In this document: piece by piece, positions 17,543 to 27,986 of the stretch | How the letters are laid out: each line of letters starts with the position of its first letter | Numbering within the stretch: position 1 is the stretch's first letter | From: an uncultured Eubacterium sp. | GTDB lineage: Bacteria > Bacillota > Clostridia > Lachnospirales > Lachnospiraceae | Assembly (NCBI GenBank): GCA_934317205.1 | Contig: CAKREL010000002.1 | Coordinates: 1-59,109 of the forward strand | Direction: 5' to 3' | DNA length: 59,109 bases | The notes under the pieces: model-generated | Seen by the model: only the letters and a program-made list of their open reading frames with translations | Told to the model about the DNA's origin: nothing | Database searches by the model: none | Translations under genes and position numbers: made by a program

Positions 17543-19786
17543 GTGACCGGATTACATATTACAGAGTATCAATTTCATAAAAGAACAATCTGTGCCGGTT
17601 GGCCTGTAATGATTTTCAGTATGATATACATGGCAGGCAGTTCCAGAATATTATTATCCGGGTTTGAAAATCAGATTAGGATATGGCTGATATCGGTATT
17701 GGTCTGCACGGTTACTATGGGAGCTGTTTGGTGTTTGGTTTATTCTAAATGGAAAAACTGGTGTTTTCTTATCATTACAGGTGCTTTGGTGATAGTTTTT
17801 ATAACATCTATGCCACGGTTAAAAAATGGAATTTGCGTATTGGCAAATAAATGGCTTGATTTTCTGACGGGGATAACTGGAAGAATTTATCTGAAATTTT
17901 CTACAGATGGTCAGACAGGTGTATATGCTGTGTGTGTTATAGTGCTGGCATATATCAGTGCGCTGTTGATGCTGACTATGATACAGTGTCAGCTCTGGCT
18001 TGCAACAGTTTTATTCGGAATCTGTCTGAGTGGATGTGCCTGTGGATTTATGAAAGCAGATGCTATGATATTTGTGCTTATTGTCGGATATATTGTTCTT
18101 GTTTTTTTACAAAAAATGCAAAACGGGATATTAAACAGAAAAGGACTTATGATTATGTCTGTGGTTGCTTTGCTAGGTGTTGGGTTGTTTTTATCTGGTG
18201 TGACAGGTACGTTGATTTACGCAAACTTACCAATGGAGAAAGTGAAATTGCAAACTCTCTCGTTATTGCATGAAAAGTATTATGATCATGGAGATGCTGT
18301 CCTGTCAGAAGGAAATCTGATTAATTTGGGCATTTTTTCTGGGGATGATACGACCGCACTGGAAATTATAGTGGAAGAACAGCCAGATAAATTATATTTG
18401 AGGGGAATGACGGCAGATATTTATACCGGACATGCCTGGAAATCGCTGTCACAGGAAGCATATCGGGAAGGTTCGGATTTGTTTTACTGGCTGCACAAAG
18501 AGAATTATTATGCACAGTATGCTATAGCAAAAGTGATGACATTGTCAGACAGTTCGAAAAGATCTCAATCTTTAGAAATAAAAAATATTTCGGCATGTAG
18601 TAAATATCGTTTTTTACCTTACGCATTGATGGAGGATAATGCAATGGATGAAATGCAAATAGGTGACGAACGAAATTTGTCAGAAGGAATGACAGAAACA
18701 TTGAAAATGCAGTCAGGAAGTGTACCACAGTGGTATCAGGCGGCATTATGGTTGGTTGCGAATCAGGAAGAACCGGCAGTTTCAGATTATCTGTCGAAGG
18801 AAGCATCCTATCGAAAATTTGTATACGCGAATGATCTTCAGCTAACGGATACGGCAGTAAATATTTGTGAACAGATCATGGGGAAAAAAGGAAAGGATGA
18901 TGTTTATACCTTGCCAGAAATCCTGGAGTTGATTCGTACTATACTGGATGAACAACTGGAATATCGAACGGACGTTGTGACATATAACGGAGAGAATGAT
19001 TTCTTTCAATACACAATGGAACAGAGTAAAAGCGGTTATAGTGTTCAGTATGCAACGGCTGCAACCCTGTTGTTGCGTTATTTTGGAGTTCCGTCCCGTT
19101 ATGTGGAAGGATATTATGTATCACCTGAAGAGGCAGAAAATGTACATCCGGGTGAAACTTTTTCCATTACGAAATCGCAAGCACACGCCTGGGCAGAATA
19201 CTATTTGGATGGAGTCGGTTGGATTCCATTTGAGGTCACACCAGGATATGTGGATGAAGACGAAAACCAACAGGTCACACAATTGCTGGCAAATGGTAAT
19301 ACAGAAAATGAGGGGGCATTGTATAAGCAAGATTCGCTGACCTATATGCCACCAAGCTATCAAAAGGAGCATGAGACAGCTCCAGATCAGAGATCTCACT
19401 TCAGTTTCCGTGTTCATTATGCTCTAATAATAGTTTTATTGTTTATAGCAGTAATGTGTTTCGTCTCTTTATTCTGCGTGCTTGGCAGACGGCGTAAACT
19501 GATGCATTTTTTGAAGGATGTGCAAACTGGAGACAGGCGTGAGGCAGTTACCGGATTATATGCTTATAGTCAGATGCTCATCATAAGATGCCAGCTCCTT
19601 CCGGGAGAACAGGAAGAGCGCGTAAGGCAGATTAATTCTGAAGCAAGGTTCAGCTGTCATGAAGTAACGGAGTCAGCATTGCAGGAAATGATGCAGTATA
19701 CAGATGAAATTGTAAAAAAAGCAAAAAATAGAAAAGATTTACAAAAGCGTTTCATAGAACATTATTTGCTGTGGCTTTATAAATAA
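17543..19786 (+). CDS. TgpA-type transglutaminase-like membrane protein with catalytic Cys replaced by Ser
   Basis: About seven hydrophobic segments occupy residues 10-230, then a large extracellular part carries a transglutaminase-core domain and one more membrane helix (about 625-648) before a cytoplasmic tail. The core motif, normally GYCxxFA/YA, here reads SGYSVQYATAA: codon AGT at 19040-19042 gives Ser500 in place of the nucleophilic Cys. The rest of the active site is kept (PSRYVEGYY, QAHAWAEYYLDG, GWIPFEVTPGY). Activity is therefore doubtful; it may work as a binding or scaffolding pseudoenzyme. The start is GTG with AGGAAAG upstream. It completes the MoxR-DUF58-transglutaminase trio. 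Confidence 0.87.
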   Translation: MTGLHITEYQFHKRTICAGWPVMIFSMIYMAGSSRILLSGFENQIRIWLISVLVCTVTMGAVWCLVYSKWKNWCFLIITGALVIVFITSMPRLKNGICVLANKWLDFLTGITGRIYLKFSTDGQTGVYAVCVIVLAYISALLMLTMIQCQLWLATVLFGICLSGCACGFMKADAMIFVLIVGYIVLVFLQKMQNGILNRKGLMIMSVVALLGVGLFLSGVTGTLIYANLPMEKVKLQTLSLLHEKYYDHGDAVLSEGNLINLGIFSGDDTTALEIIVEEQPDKLYLRGMTADIYTGHAWKSLSQEAYREGSDLFYWLHKENYYAQYAIAKVMTLSDSSKRSQSLEIKNISACSKYRFLPYALMEDNAMDEMQIGDERNLSEGMTETLKMQSGSVPQWYQAALWLVANQEEPAVSDYLSKEASYRKFVYANDLQLTDTAVNICEQIMGKKGKDDVYTLPEILELIRTILDEQLEYRTDVVTYNGENDFFQYTMEQSKSGYSVQYATAATLLLRYFGVPSRYVEGYYVSPEEAENVHPGETFSITKSQAHAWAEYYLDGVGWIPFEVTPGYVDEDENQQVTQLLANGNTENEGALYKQDSLTYMPPSYQKEHETAPDQRSHFSFRVHYALIIVLLFIAVMCFVSLFCVLGRRRKLMHFLKDVQTGDRREAVTGLYAYSQMLIIRCQLLPGEQEERVRQINSEARFSCHEVTESALQEMMQYTDEIVKKAKNRKDLQKRFIEHYLLWLYK

Positions 19787-19805
19787 AACGAAAAGGGGGG
19801 GCAAC

Positions 19806-22800
19806 ATGAGAAACTATAGGCGGCATAAAAAATACGTTAGTGCAATATTGTGTGCAACGATGCTATTTGGCGGTATTCCATTTATGTCTACGGCTGCAAC
19901 TGCCGGATTAAAGGAAACGGTACAGACAGAAACAGTACAAAGAAATAGTGAAGATGAGACTACGAGTGTGGCTCAGACAGAAGGAACTTTTGTGCTGGCA
20001 GCATCAACGATCAATGAAAATATTATCGTTCCGGTGCGAATTACTTATGGATCAGGTGATACAATTCTGACTGCATTACAGAAAAGCGGTTATAAATTTG
20101 AACGAAATCCAGGAAATCAGTTTATTATAAAAATCCAGGGCATAGAAGGAAATTTTTGCATTTATTGCAGTGATGGGGGATATGATCTGGATCGTTCTCC
20201 AGAAGGAGTTAATGTAGTTGAATTTACAGAGCTGACAGAGAAGTCTGATAGTCGTACAAAACTATTGCAGCGTATGGTGGAATACCAGGAAATGACAAAT
20301 AATGTGCAGCATTATCAGGCAGCAGCAGATGCATACAACGATGCATTGAAACAATATAAAAGTGTAAATGAGAGCACTGCAGCATCTTTGTTGCAAAAGC
20401 TGAACGATGCTATTACTGCGTATGAGAATATTTTGAATCAGGAAACACATACATTAACTGTAAATGCTACACAGAACGGAGTACAGAATAACAATCTATC
20501 GATGGAGTTTTTTGATGTATACGGAAATACATATCAGGCAGAGGGAAACACCATTCATTTGAGAGCGGGAGATTACTATTATCGGATTTCAGATGGAAAG
20601 TATAATTACTGTAGCAATGATTTTTCAAAACAGTTGAAAGTGGCTGATTCAGAAGCAACATTAGATATTACACTTCCTTCCGGAGAATGGTTTGATGATG
20701 TTTATCTGTTGCAAAATCGGACAGACAATAATGGAAAAAAAATACCGTTTCGGTATGAAACAGATGTTACAAATCATATGGTGGAATGTTTTGTAGATGA
20801 CAGAGCCGGTGGAAAAAATAGTGTATTTTTATATGTGACACCGGGGAAAGATCTGCCAGAAGATTTGAAAAATTATGATGTACGTTTTTACCTGAATGAT
20901 GAGCACAGTCTGGCAGACAGCGGTGTAGGAGTATCGTGGAACAGTGAAAAAAATGACTATGGTATGTATCGTATATCTCCGGGAATGGAAGGCTCTCAAT
21001 ATGATATAAAAACACGGTATCTGGGGGAATCGGATAATAGAACGTCCATATTGTTTCAAACGTATGCAGTAAAAGTGACTCGTATTCCAACGGCAGAAAT
21101 TATGATCAAAGACCAGAATGGAAATGCATTGCTCGAAGGTTTTGATCCTGCTGATACAGAGTATAACGTGGATACGGTATCAGATACAATAATTGTCGAT
21201 GCAGTAACTTTTGGCAAAGAAGGATATTCTGTCACGATTAATAATGACGGGACTGAAGTTTCAGATGGAAAAATTAAACTGCATGAAGGTGAAAACAAGG
21301 TTGCCGTTATTGTGTCGCATACGAATGGGCAGTCTAGAACCTATCGATTTACAGTAAACAAAAAGCATGCGGTCCAGACAAATGTGAAAGCATCATCTGG
21401 AGTAAAAGTTCAAGTCTTTAATTTCAATGATGAAGAAGTAAAACCAGTGAATGGAGGATATCTGCTGGTTCCTGGATCGACTTATACCTATGTAACGTCC
21501 ATAAATGATACTTATTTTGCAAAAGAATCCTTTACAATTTCTGAAAGTCAGGATCAAACTGTTACAGTACTAGCAGCAGATCCAGAACAAAAAGATGCTT
21601 TAGCTGCTTATGGTTTGTATAATGCTTCTTCTGCTAAAAATCGTATTACATTTGAATCTAATAACAAATTTACCGCAAATATGCATCAGTATTCTTATGT
21701 TATACCAGATGCCAATACAAGTATTTTTACTCAGGCCACACCGATATCTGGTTATAAAGTGAAAGCTGTATGGAAAAACCAATCAGATGGAAAATCCGCA
21801 GAACGCAGTTCTATCAATGAGGTCAGTGAAAAAAAGGCGGCTACTGTTCTGAGCCGTGTACTTGAAAGCAGTGCTTATGGCAATCAGGTGACGTTGGTTA
21901 CGTATAAAGAGGATCAAGGTGTTACGTATTATCAGAATTATGTATTAAATATCAGACGTTCTTTGCATATGAAGAATTTGTCAGTATCGACCATTGCGGG
22001 AAATGTGGTGTTTACAGATAAAGAAGGAAATGCTCAGACATTTGATCGGGATGTTTTAAATTACAATTTAGTTATTGCATCTGGAATAGATGAATTAACA
22101 TTGAGCGGACATTTCGTGAATGAAGGAACTGTTAAAGCATATGATGGTGGTTATTATGCGCTGATTAATGGAAAGAGATATACAGATTTGTCAGAAGTAT
22201 CTGTAGCATTGGATAATTCTAAAAAGGAAGAAATGATTCCAATTGAAATCTGCAATGAAAAAACGGATGCAGTTTCCAGTAAATATACTCTGACAGTGAA
22301 AAAGCGTGACATGGCTAGTGTGACATTCCGTACGAATCCGAAGGATGCTAATGTATTTGTGCAAAATGAGCTGGATCACAGCACGGTGTACAGTGACATG
22401 TCCGGTCATTATAAGTTGATGCCAGAAGTTCCTTATACTTATACAGTGACAAGGAAAGGATACAAAGCAGTTCAAAAAACAGGATTTATTGTTGAAAAAA
22501 ATGAACTAATAACAGTGAATCTGGAAAAAGCAGAGGAAAATACTTCTGTTAAGGAACTATCATCTCAGTGGCCAAGTTTTCGTGATGAAAATAACAATGT
22601 GGTTTTAAATGAAAAAACACCAATTAAGGCAGAGGATTCTGTTCTTTACTGGGCTAATAATGAATGTTTTGATGGGTACTGTGGACATCCGATTTTGGTA
22701 AATGGATATTTGTATACATATGACAGTAAGAACTTGTTGAAACTGGATACTGTGACTGGTGAATTAGTGCAGAAGGGCGCTTCCTTAGTTCGTGCATCTT

Positions 22801-24725
22801 CTTTTTCCATTCAGCCACCGACCTATGGCGGAGGCATGATTTTTGTTGGATTGAGTCAGGGAACCATTCAGGCATTTAATGCCGATACTATGGAATCCTT
22901 ATGGGTATATAAAGATCCATTAGGAGGACAGCCAAATTGTCAGATTACCTACAAAGATGGTTATATTTATACCGGTTTTTGGAATAATGAAACAATGGAA
23001 GCAAATTACGTATGTATTTCCACTACAGATGAAAATCCGACTTCTGGGACAGAAGAAAAAAAAGCTACCTGGACACATACACAAAAAGGTGGTTATTATT
23101 GGGCCGGCTCATATATAGAAGAGAACGGAAAGTTTATGCTTGAAGGAACCGATGATGGTGAAGCAGGATATATGAAAGGCTACGCACATGTATTGTCAAT
23201 GAATCCAAAGACCGGAGAGGTGATTGATGATCTGACACTTCCTCATCCAGGTGACTTGAGAAGTAATATTACACATGATACTGTGGGAACTAATGCAACC
23301 GGTGACTATTATTTCACAACCAAAGGAGGATATTTCTATCGTATTTCTGTTGATACAGATGGCCGATTTGACAGGAATTCTTTAAGATGGATAAAACTTG
23401 ATAACGGCAGAAATAACAATACTGCAATGAGCACTTCCACACCAACTGTGTACAATGGCAGAGCTTATGTGGGGGTATCTGGAGAATCTCAATTCGGGCA
23501 ATATACAGGACATCGTATAGCAGTGCTTGATCTGATTTCCATGACGGCAGCTTATTATGTACCCACACAGGGATATCCGCAGACGAGTGGAATCTTAAGT
23601 CGGGGATATGAAAGTGAAACTGGAAAAGTATATGTATACTTTTTCGATAATTTTACACCGGGCAAGCTTCGCGTCATTTCTGATCAGCCTGGACAGACAG
23701 CAATGGCTGAAAAGACAGAAGAACAGTTATATGGAAATGTATTTGATACCGGATATGTTCTTTTTACACCGTCAGGGGCACAGGCACAATATGCTCTTTG
23801 TAATCCGATTGTGGATGAATATGGTACACTTTATTTCCGAAATGATTCCAATTTTATGATGGCATTTGGATCTTCAATTACAAAATTAGAAGTGACAAAA
23901 CAGCCGGATAAAGTTGATTATAAGGAAAACGATATTTTTAATCCAGCGGGAATGGAAGTCATGGCAACATATGCGAATGGTTTAACGCGCGATGTGACAA
24001 AATATGTTTCCTATTCGAACGAAAGATTGTCGATGGATGATACGGATTTTGTTATTACATTTGAACATGTCAAATATCAGAATAAGGATGGTCTGACTGG
24101 AGTGGATTATACAGCTCCGATTGCTCATCTATCACTGAATATCACATCAGATTCTGTGAATGGTGTATCGGTCAGTGGACAGATCAGGAGTTGGGATTCT
24201 GAAAATAATGCCAGAGTATATCTGTATGATGGAAGTGTTTCTGATGAAGATATCCGTACTGATATGAGAAATGAAATTCCTGAATTGGCCGAGAATTATG
24301 TTGCTGTCATGGGTGTAATCGGTGAAAAACGGGAGGGCGAATACTTTGAACAAACGTATCAGTTTACGAATGTGAATGCTGGTAATTATAAAATTGCAAT
24401 TGAGAAAAAAGGAAAATATGTCGTATCTGTTATGCCGATTTTGGTTGCACAAAGTAATGTGACAGTAGATGCACAAACAATGTGGCTCTATGGAGATGTA
24501 AATGGAGATGGGATAGTCGATTCTAAAGATATAACACAGATTCTGCGTTACATTTCAAATAAATCATCTGTAGTATCAACTGATTCAGAAGATATATTCT
24601 ATAGAAAATATGTGGCAAATGTTACTGCACTGAGTGAAAATGACAGCATCATTGATTCTAAAGATGCAACACAGATTCTGCGTTATATTTCCAATAAAAC
24701 GTCTGTATTTGATTGTGTGAACTAG
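19806..24725 (+). CDS. Giant secreted beta-propeller protein with C-terminal dockerin
   Basis: The 1639-residue protein starts with a signal peptide (hydrophobic 12-30). Residues about 66-140 (VRITYGSGDTILTALQKSGY) resemble a DUF4430-type module. A helical segment (145-215), cadherin-like and Ig-like beta domains and a PEGA-like domain (about 835-905) follow. About 915-1355 is a PQQ-type beta-propeller: GHPILVNGYLYTYDSKNLL, PPTYGGGMIFVGLSQGTIQA, STPTVYNGRAYVGVS. Next is an Ig-like Big_3 domain (LEVTKQPDKVDYKENDIFNP). The end is a type I dockerin: GDVNGDGIVDSKD (1563-1575) plus a second helix repeat SKDATQILRYISNK with a distorted calcium loop. The dockerin suggests docking to the cohesin of the next gene. 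Ligand inferred only: propeller BtuG binds cobalamin in Bacteroides. Confidence 0.85.
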   Translation: MRNYRRHKKYVSAILCATMLFGGIPFMSTAATAGLKETVQTETVQRNSEDETTSVAQTEGTFVLAASTINENIIVPVRITYGSGDTILTALQKSGYKFERNPGNQFIIKIQGIEGNFCIYCSDGGYDLDRSPEGVNVVEFTELTEKSDSRTKLLQRMVEYQEMTNNVQHYQAAADAYNDALKQYKSVNESTAASLLQKLNDAITAYENILNQETHTLTVNATQNGVQNNNLSMEFFDVYGNTYQAEGNTIHLRAGDYYYRISDGKYNYCSNDFSKQLKVADSEATLDITLPSGEWFDDVYLLQNRTDNNGKKIPFRYETDVTNHMVECFVDDRAGGKNSVFLYVTPGKDLPEDLKNYDVRFYLNDEHSLADSGVGVSWNSEKNDYGMYRISPGMEGSQYDIKTRYLGESDNRTSILFQTYAVKVTRIPTAEIMIKDQNGNALLEGFDPADTEYNVDTVSDTIIVDAVTFGKEGYSVTINNDGTEVSDGKIKLHEGENKVAVIVSHTNGQSRTYRFTVNKKHAVQTNVKASSGVKVQVFNFNDEEVKPVNGGYLLVPGSTYTYVTSINDTYFAKESFTISESQDQTVTVLAADPEQKDALAAYGLYNASSAKNRITFESNNKFTANMHQYSYVIPDANTSIFTQATPISGYKVKAVWKNQSDGKSAERSSINEVSEKKAATVLSRVLESSAYGNQVTLVTYKEDQGVTYYQNYVLNIRRSLHMKNLSVSTIAGNVVFTDKEGNAQTFDRDVLNYNLVIASGIDELTLSGHFVNEGTVKAYDGGYYALINGKRYTDLSEVSVALDNSKKEEMIPIEICNEKTDAVSSKYTLTVKKRDMASVTFRTNPKDANVFVQNELDHSTVYSDMSGHYKLMPEVPYTYTVTRKGYKAVQKTGFIVEKNELITVNLEKAEENTSVKELSSQWPSFRDENNNVVLNEKTPIKAEDSVLYWANNECFDGYCGHPILVNGYLYTYDSKNLLKLDTVTGELVQKGASLVRASSFSIQPPTYGGGMIFVGLSQGTIQAFNADTMESLWVYKDPLGGQPNCQITYKDGYIYTGFWNNETMEANYVCISTTDENPTSGTEEKKATWTHTQKGGYYWAGSYIEENGKFMLEGTDDGEAGYMKGYAHVLSMNPKTGEVIDDLTLPHPGDLRSNITHDTVGTNATGDYYFTTKGGYFYRISVDTDGRFDRNSLRWIKLDNGRNNNTAMSTSTPTVYNGRAYVGVSGESQFGQYTGHRIAVLDLISMTAAYYVPTQGYPQTSGILSRGYESETGKVYVYFFDNFTPGKLRVISDQPGQTAMAEKTEEQLYGNVFDTGYVLFTPSGAQAQYALCNPIVDEYGTLYFRNDSNFMMAFGSSITKLEVTKQPDKVDYKENDIFNPAGMEVMATYANGLTRDVTKYVSYSNERLSMDDTDFVITFEHVKYQNKDGLTGVDYTAPIAHLSLNITSDSVNGVSVSGQIRSWDSENNARVYLYDGSVSDEDIRTDMRNEIPELAENYVAVMGVIGEKREGEYFEQTYQFTNVNAGNYKIAIEKKGKYVVSVMPILVAQSNVTVDAQTMWLYGDVNGDGIVDSKDITQILRYISNKSSVVSTDSEDIFYRKYVANVTALSENDSIIDSKDATQILRYISNKTSVFDCVN

Positions 24726-24800
24726 ATAATAGTGTATGGTAGATGAAGTTAAGTGAATAAACAGAATAATATCAATTTGTGCACAAACAAGTAGCCCGGG

Positions 24801-24823
24801 CGGATTGAAAATATCCGTTTGAC
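24801..24823 (+). repeat. Degenerate fragment of the dispersed hairpin repeat
   Basis: CGGATTGAAAATATCCG is an imperfect relative of the 3' hairpin of copies A and B, keeping about 18 of 23 positions, and ends 26 bases before the next start codon. The preceding bases (AACAAGTAGC) also echo GAGCAAGTTGC of copy A. Confidence 0.4.
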
Positions 24824-24849
24824 TATAAAAAAGAGAAAAGGAGAGAAAA

Positions 24850-27021
24850 ATGATGAGGGCAAAGAAAAAGATACTTTCACTTATTTTAAGTATCACAATG
24901 TTGTTGGGAGTGCTTCCTGCAACAACTATTTCAGCATTGGCGGCAGAGGCGCAAAATGCGTTGACAACAACGGCAACGGAAACCTTGAAAAGCGGAGATA
25001 TTTTTGAAGCGACTTTTACGCAATTGGAAACAGTTTCAGAAGTATCGAGTTATGAAGCAGGCATTTGTTTTGACAAAGAAGTACTTCAGGTGATTGATGT
25101 CAAGGCGGCTACTGTTGAGGGGGCTGGCATGTTTTCTGATACAGATGTGGATAGTGCAAATCGTGCTGGTAAAGCATCCACAAATGTTATTTCAAAAACA
25201 GCAGACGCTGATATGACAATCCCGGCTCAGACAGAGCTAATTACATTAACGTTTAAAGTAAAAGATGGTGTAGCTTCAGGTACAACTAAAATAGGCGTAA
25301 GCAAATATTTAGTGGCAGGTCTGACACCAGATGGAACAGGTTCTGTTGATCTTACGCCACAAAATATTGGTAAAAAAGAGATAACTTTAAATATTCAGGA
25401 ATCTGATACTCAAACAGATAGTGTTACATGTTATGTAAGAGCAGAAAGTAATGAAGGAACTGTTCTTCCATTGACAAAGGTTACTATGAATAAAAACAAG
25501 GTGCCATCTTTTAGTTCTTATGCAGTTAAGAATGCACCGGATGACAGAGAATTTATTACATCTTTGCATATTTTGTTACAGGCATTGACAGATCGTGGAA
25601 TGACAGATGAATTGGCAACCATTGATATTGGAAGTAGTGGATGGATTAATGATATGTTTGGCTGGGGATATAACCAGTTATGGTGTATCAGAGGTATTGA
25701 CCCGCCTGTAATGAGTTGTAATTATGAAGCAAAGGATGGTGAGACATATGTGTTCTATCAGGTAGAAGGAACCTGGGGAGGTACATACGGAAATACTGCA
25801 TATGGATTTTTCGGTGAATATGGACCGGGACAGGATTATACAGAATACAGTGCAGTTGAAACTAATGAAATGACGAAAGAAGTTGGTGAAACAGCTGATT
25901 TTAAATATATTTATACAAGTTCAATGCATTCACCAACCTCAGGTCCATGTAACAATGAGGACGGAGCTTCTACGTTAGTATATGTAGGACAAAACGGTGC
26001 TGAAAGTGTTACTGATAATGATTTGCGAGCAGAAATTGATGTAGATAAAGATGGTAAATTCCAGCTTACTTTTGATCAGCCTGGTACGTATGTTGTTTCG
26101 GCACGTTATTATAATCCGGACGGAACTAGAGGGGCAAGCAATGCATACTGCAAGGTAACAGTAAAAGATAGCTATGGTCTTAATGACCTGATGCAGAAAA
26201 TTGAGAACATTGGGACTGTTACATTAGATTCTAAGAACGCAATTGCAGAGGCAAGAGCAGCATATAATGCATTACCGAAAGAAGTACAGGCTCGTGTTAC
26301 AAACTATAAGAAACTTACAGATGCAGAGGCTACACTTGCTTCAAAAATCCCGGAAGGATTAGCAAATGAGGCTGACAGCGATGGTAATCTGTATTACTAT
26401 CATGCAGGTGGAACAGTAGCTACAGATGTGACAGGAGTTGTAAATAATGCAACAGCCTGGTACTATGTGAAAAATGGTAAAGTAGATTTCAATTATACAG
26501 GAATTAAAAACAATCAGAATGGCTGGTGGAGAATCGAAAATGGTAAAGTAGACTTTACATATACTGGTGTGACGAATAATGAATATGGCTGGTATTATGT
26601 AAAAAATGGTAAAGTAGATTTTACCTATACAGGAATTAAAAACAACCAGAACGGCTGGTGGAAGATCACAAATGGCAAAGTAGATTTTACATATACCGGA
26701 GTAACAAACAATGAAAATGGCTGGTGGTATGTAAAGGACGGTAAGGTAGATTTCTCATACAATGGAATCAAAAACAACCAGAATGGTTGGTGGAAAATTA
26801 CAAATGGTAAAGTAGATTTTAGTTATACTGGTGTATCAAATAATGAAAACGGCTGGTGGAGAATTGAAAACGGTAAAGTAAACTTTAACTTTAATGGTAT
26901 TGCAAATAATAGCAATGGATGGTGGTATATAAGAAATGGTAAAGTAGATTTTTCTTATAATGGAACTGTTAAAAGCAATGGCAGTGTTTATCGTGTAGTG
27001 AATGGAAAAGTTAATAGATAA
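24850..27021 (+). CDS. Wall-binding surface protein with cohesin domain and nine 22-residue Trp-rich repeats
   Basis: A signal peptide (cleavage after about ALAAEA) precedes a cohesin-type domain, about 47-187: [38 protein letters not shown]. The middle part (about 195-440) has [19 protein letters not shown] and [17 protein letters not shown], a pattern like a DUF4430-type domain. A helical spacer with [14 protein letters not shown] follows. From residue 532 there are nine 22-residue repeats of the form NNxNGWWxIxNGKVDFxYTGI, typical of noncovalent cell-wall attachment. The upstream neighbour ends in a dockerin, so this protein is a plausible wall-bound receptor for it. AAGGAGAG lies 6 bases before the ATG; a second ATG follows directly. 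Confidence 0.83.
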   Translation: MMRAKKKILSLILSITMLLGVLPATTISALAAEAQNALTTTATETLKSGDIFEATFTQLETVSEVSSYEAGICFDKEVLQVIDVKAATVEGAGMFSDTDVDSANRAGKASTNVISKTADADMTIPAQTELITLTFKVKDGVASGTTKIGVSKYLVAGLTPDGTGSVDLTPQNIGKKEITLNIQESDTQTDSVTCYVRAESNEGTVLPLTKVTMNKNKVPSFSSYAVKNAPDDREFITSLHILLQALTDRGMTDELATIDIGSSGWINDMFGWGYNQLWCIRGIDPPVMSCNYEAKDGETYVFYQVEGTWGGTYGNTAYGFFGEYGPGQDYTEYSAVETNEMTKEVGETADFKYIYTSSMHSPTSGPCNNEDGASTLVYVGQNGAESVTDNDLRAEIDVDKDGKFQLTFDQPGTYVVSARYYNPDGTRGASNAYCKVTVKDSYGLNDLMQKIENIGTVTLDSKNAIAEARAAYNALPKEVQARVTNYKKLTDAEATLASKIPEGLANEADSDGNLYYYHAGGTVATDVTGVVNNATAWYYVKNGKVDFNYTGIKNNQNGWWRIENGKVDFTYTGVTNNEYGWYYVKNGKVDFTYTGIKNNQNGWWKITNGKVDFTYTGVTNNENGWWYVKDGKVDFSYNGIKNNQNGWWKITNGKVDFSYTGVSNNENGWWRIENGKVNFNFNGIANNSNGWWYIRNGKVDFSYNGTVKSNGSVYRVVNGKVNR
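26443..27018 (+). repeat. In-frame 66-base tandem repeats (wall-binding module)
   Basis: About nine tandem units of 66 bases encode the 22-residue NGWW...NGKVDF repeats. Alternate units are more alike (NQNGWW against NENGWW types), suggesting duplication of two-unit blocks. Confidence 0.85.
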
Positions 27022-27038
27022 AGGAATTATGTATTAAT

Positions 27039-27968
27039 ATGAAATATCAGATGAATTTGACAACATCATATGAAGATGTGTCAAGGTTTGTATCGGCAGA
27101 AGATTTGAGGCAGTTTTATACAAAACATGGCTGTGATGGATTGGAATTAATGCCATTACCATATTCAGAAGCAGATGCTCCAAATATTTATCATTCACCA
27201 AAAAAATGTCCGATTATTACAGAAGACATGGTAATCGGCGTTCATAGTTGTTATGTTGGTGACTGGATGGATAGTGACAAGACGGAACTGATTAATCACT
27301 ATCGTCAGGATTTGGACTATGCTATGTATACAGGCGCAGAATATGTCGTCTTCCATGTCGTTCAAGTTGATGAAGAGGAAGGATTTACTTATCAGACGAA
27401 ACATACAGATCGTGAAGTGATTGATGCGGCAGCAGATTTTATAAATGAACTTCTGGATGGACAGAATTACTCTTTTTGGTTTTTAATGGAAAATTTATGG
27501 TGGCCGGGATTGAATTTTCTTAATCCAGAGGATACCAGAAGACTGATTGGGCGTGTTCATTATGAAAAGAAGGGATTTATGCTGGATACAGGTCATTTTC
27601 TGCATACAAATTTAAATTTGCAATCGCAGGAAGAAGCAGTAGCATATCTGCATCAGATGTTGGATCATCAAGAGGATATGATTCCCTATATAAAAGGCAT
27701 TCATTTGCAGCAGTCGTTAACAGGCAATTATGTAAAAGAGTGGTTACAAAGACCGCATGAATTGCCAAAAGACCCTGCAAAACGCTTTTGCAAGGTATTT
27801 GAACATATTTTCCAAATTGATAAACATGAACCATTTACTGCTCCTGGTGTGAAAGGATTGGTTGAACGGATTGATCCATTGTATGTGACATATGAATATA
27901 TCACGCGTAATCGGGAAGAACTGGCCAGTTATCTTGAGCAGGGAAGATTAGAGCACATACAGGATTAA
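27039..27968 (+). CDS. TIM-barrel protein of the sugar phosphate isomerase/epimerase family
   Basis: The 309-residue protein resembles the AP-endonuclease-2/xylose-isomerase-like TIM barrel: TKHGCDGLELMPLPYS, VIGVHSCYVGDW, MENLWWPG with a candidate metal Glu, GFMLDTGHFLHT with Asp and His ligands, and IKGIHLQQS. No signal peptide is present, so it acts in the cytoplasm. Substrate cannot be assigned. It begins 17 bases after the wall-binding protein and is probably co-transcribed with it, an unexpected pairing for a metabolic enzyme. No clear terminator follows; a palindrome belonging to the next gene begins 42 bases downstream. Confidence 0.8.
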   Translation: MKYQMNLTTSYEDVSRFVSAEDLRQFYTKHGCDGLELMPLPYSEADAPNIYHSPKKCPIITEDMVIGVHSCYVGDWMDSDKTELINHYRQDLDYAMYTGAEYVVFHVVQVDEEEGFTYQTKHTDREVIDAAADFINELLDGQNYSFWFLMENLWWPGLNFLNPEDTRRLIGRVHYEKKGFMLDTGHFLHTNLNLQSQEEAVAYLHQMLDHQEDMIPYIKGIHLQQSLTGNYVKEWLQRPHELPKDPAKRFCKVFEHIFQIDKHEPFTAPGVKGLVERIDPLYVTYEYITRNREELASYLEQGRLEHIQD

Positions 27969-27986
27969 GGTATAAGAAAAATTCAA

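Noticed and set aside
26443..27018. CRISPR-like or noncoding tandem repeat
   Set aside because: The 66-base units are contiguous, in frame and encode a known kind of wall-binding repeat; there are no unique spacers.
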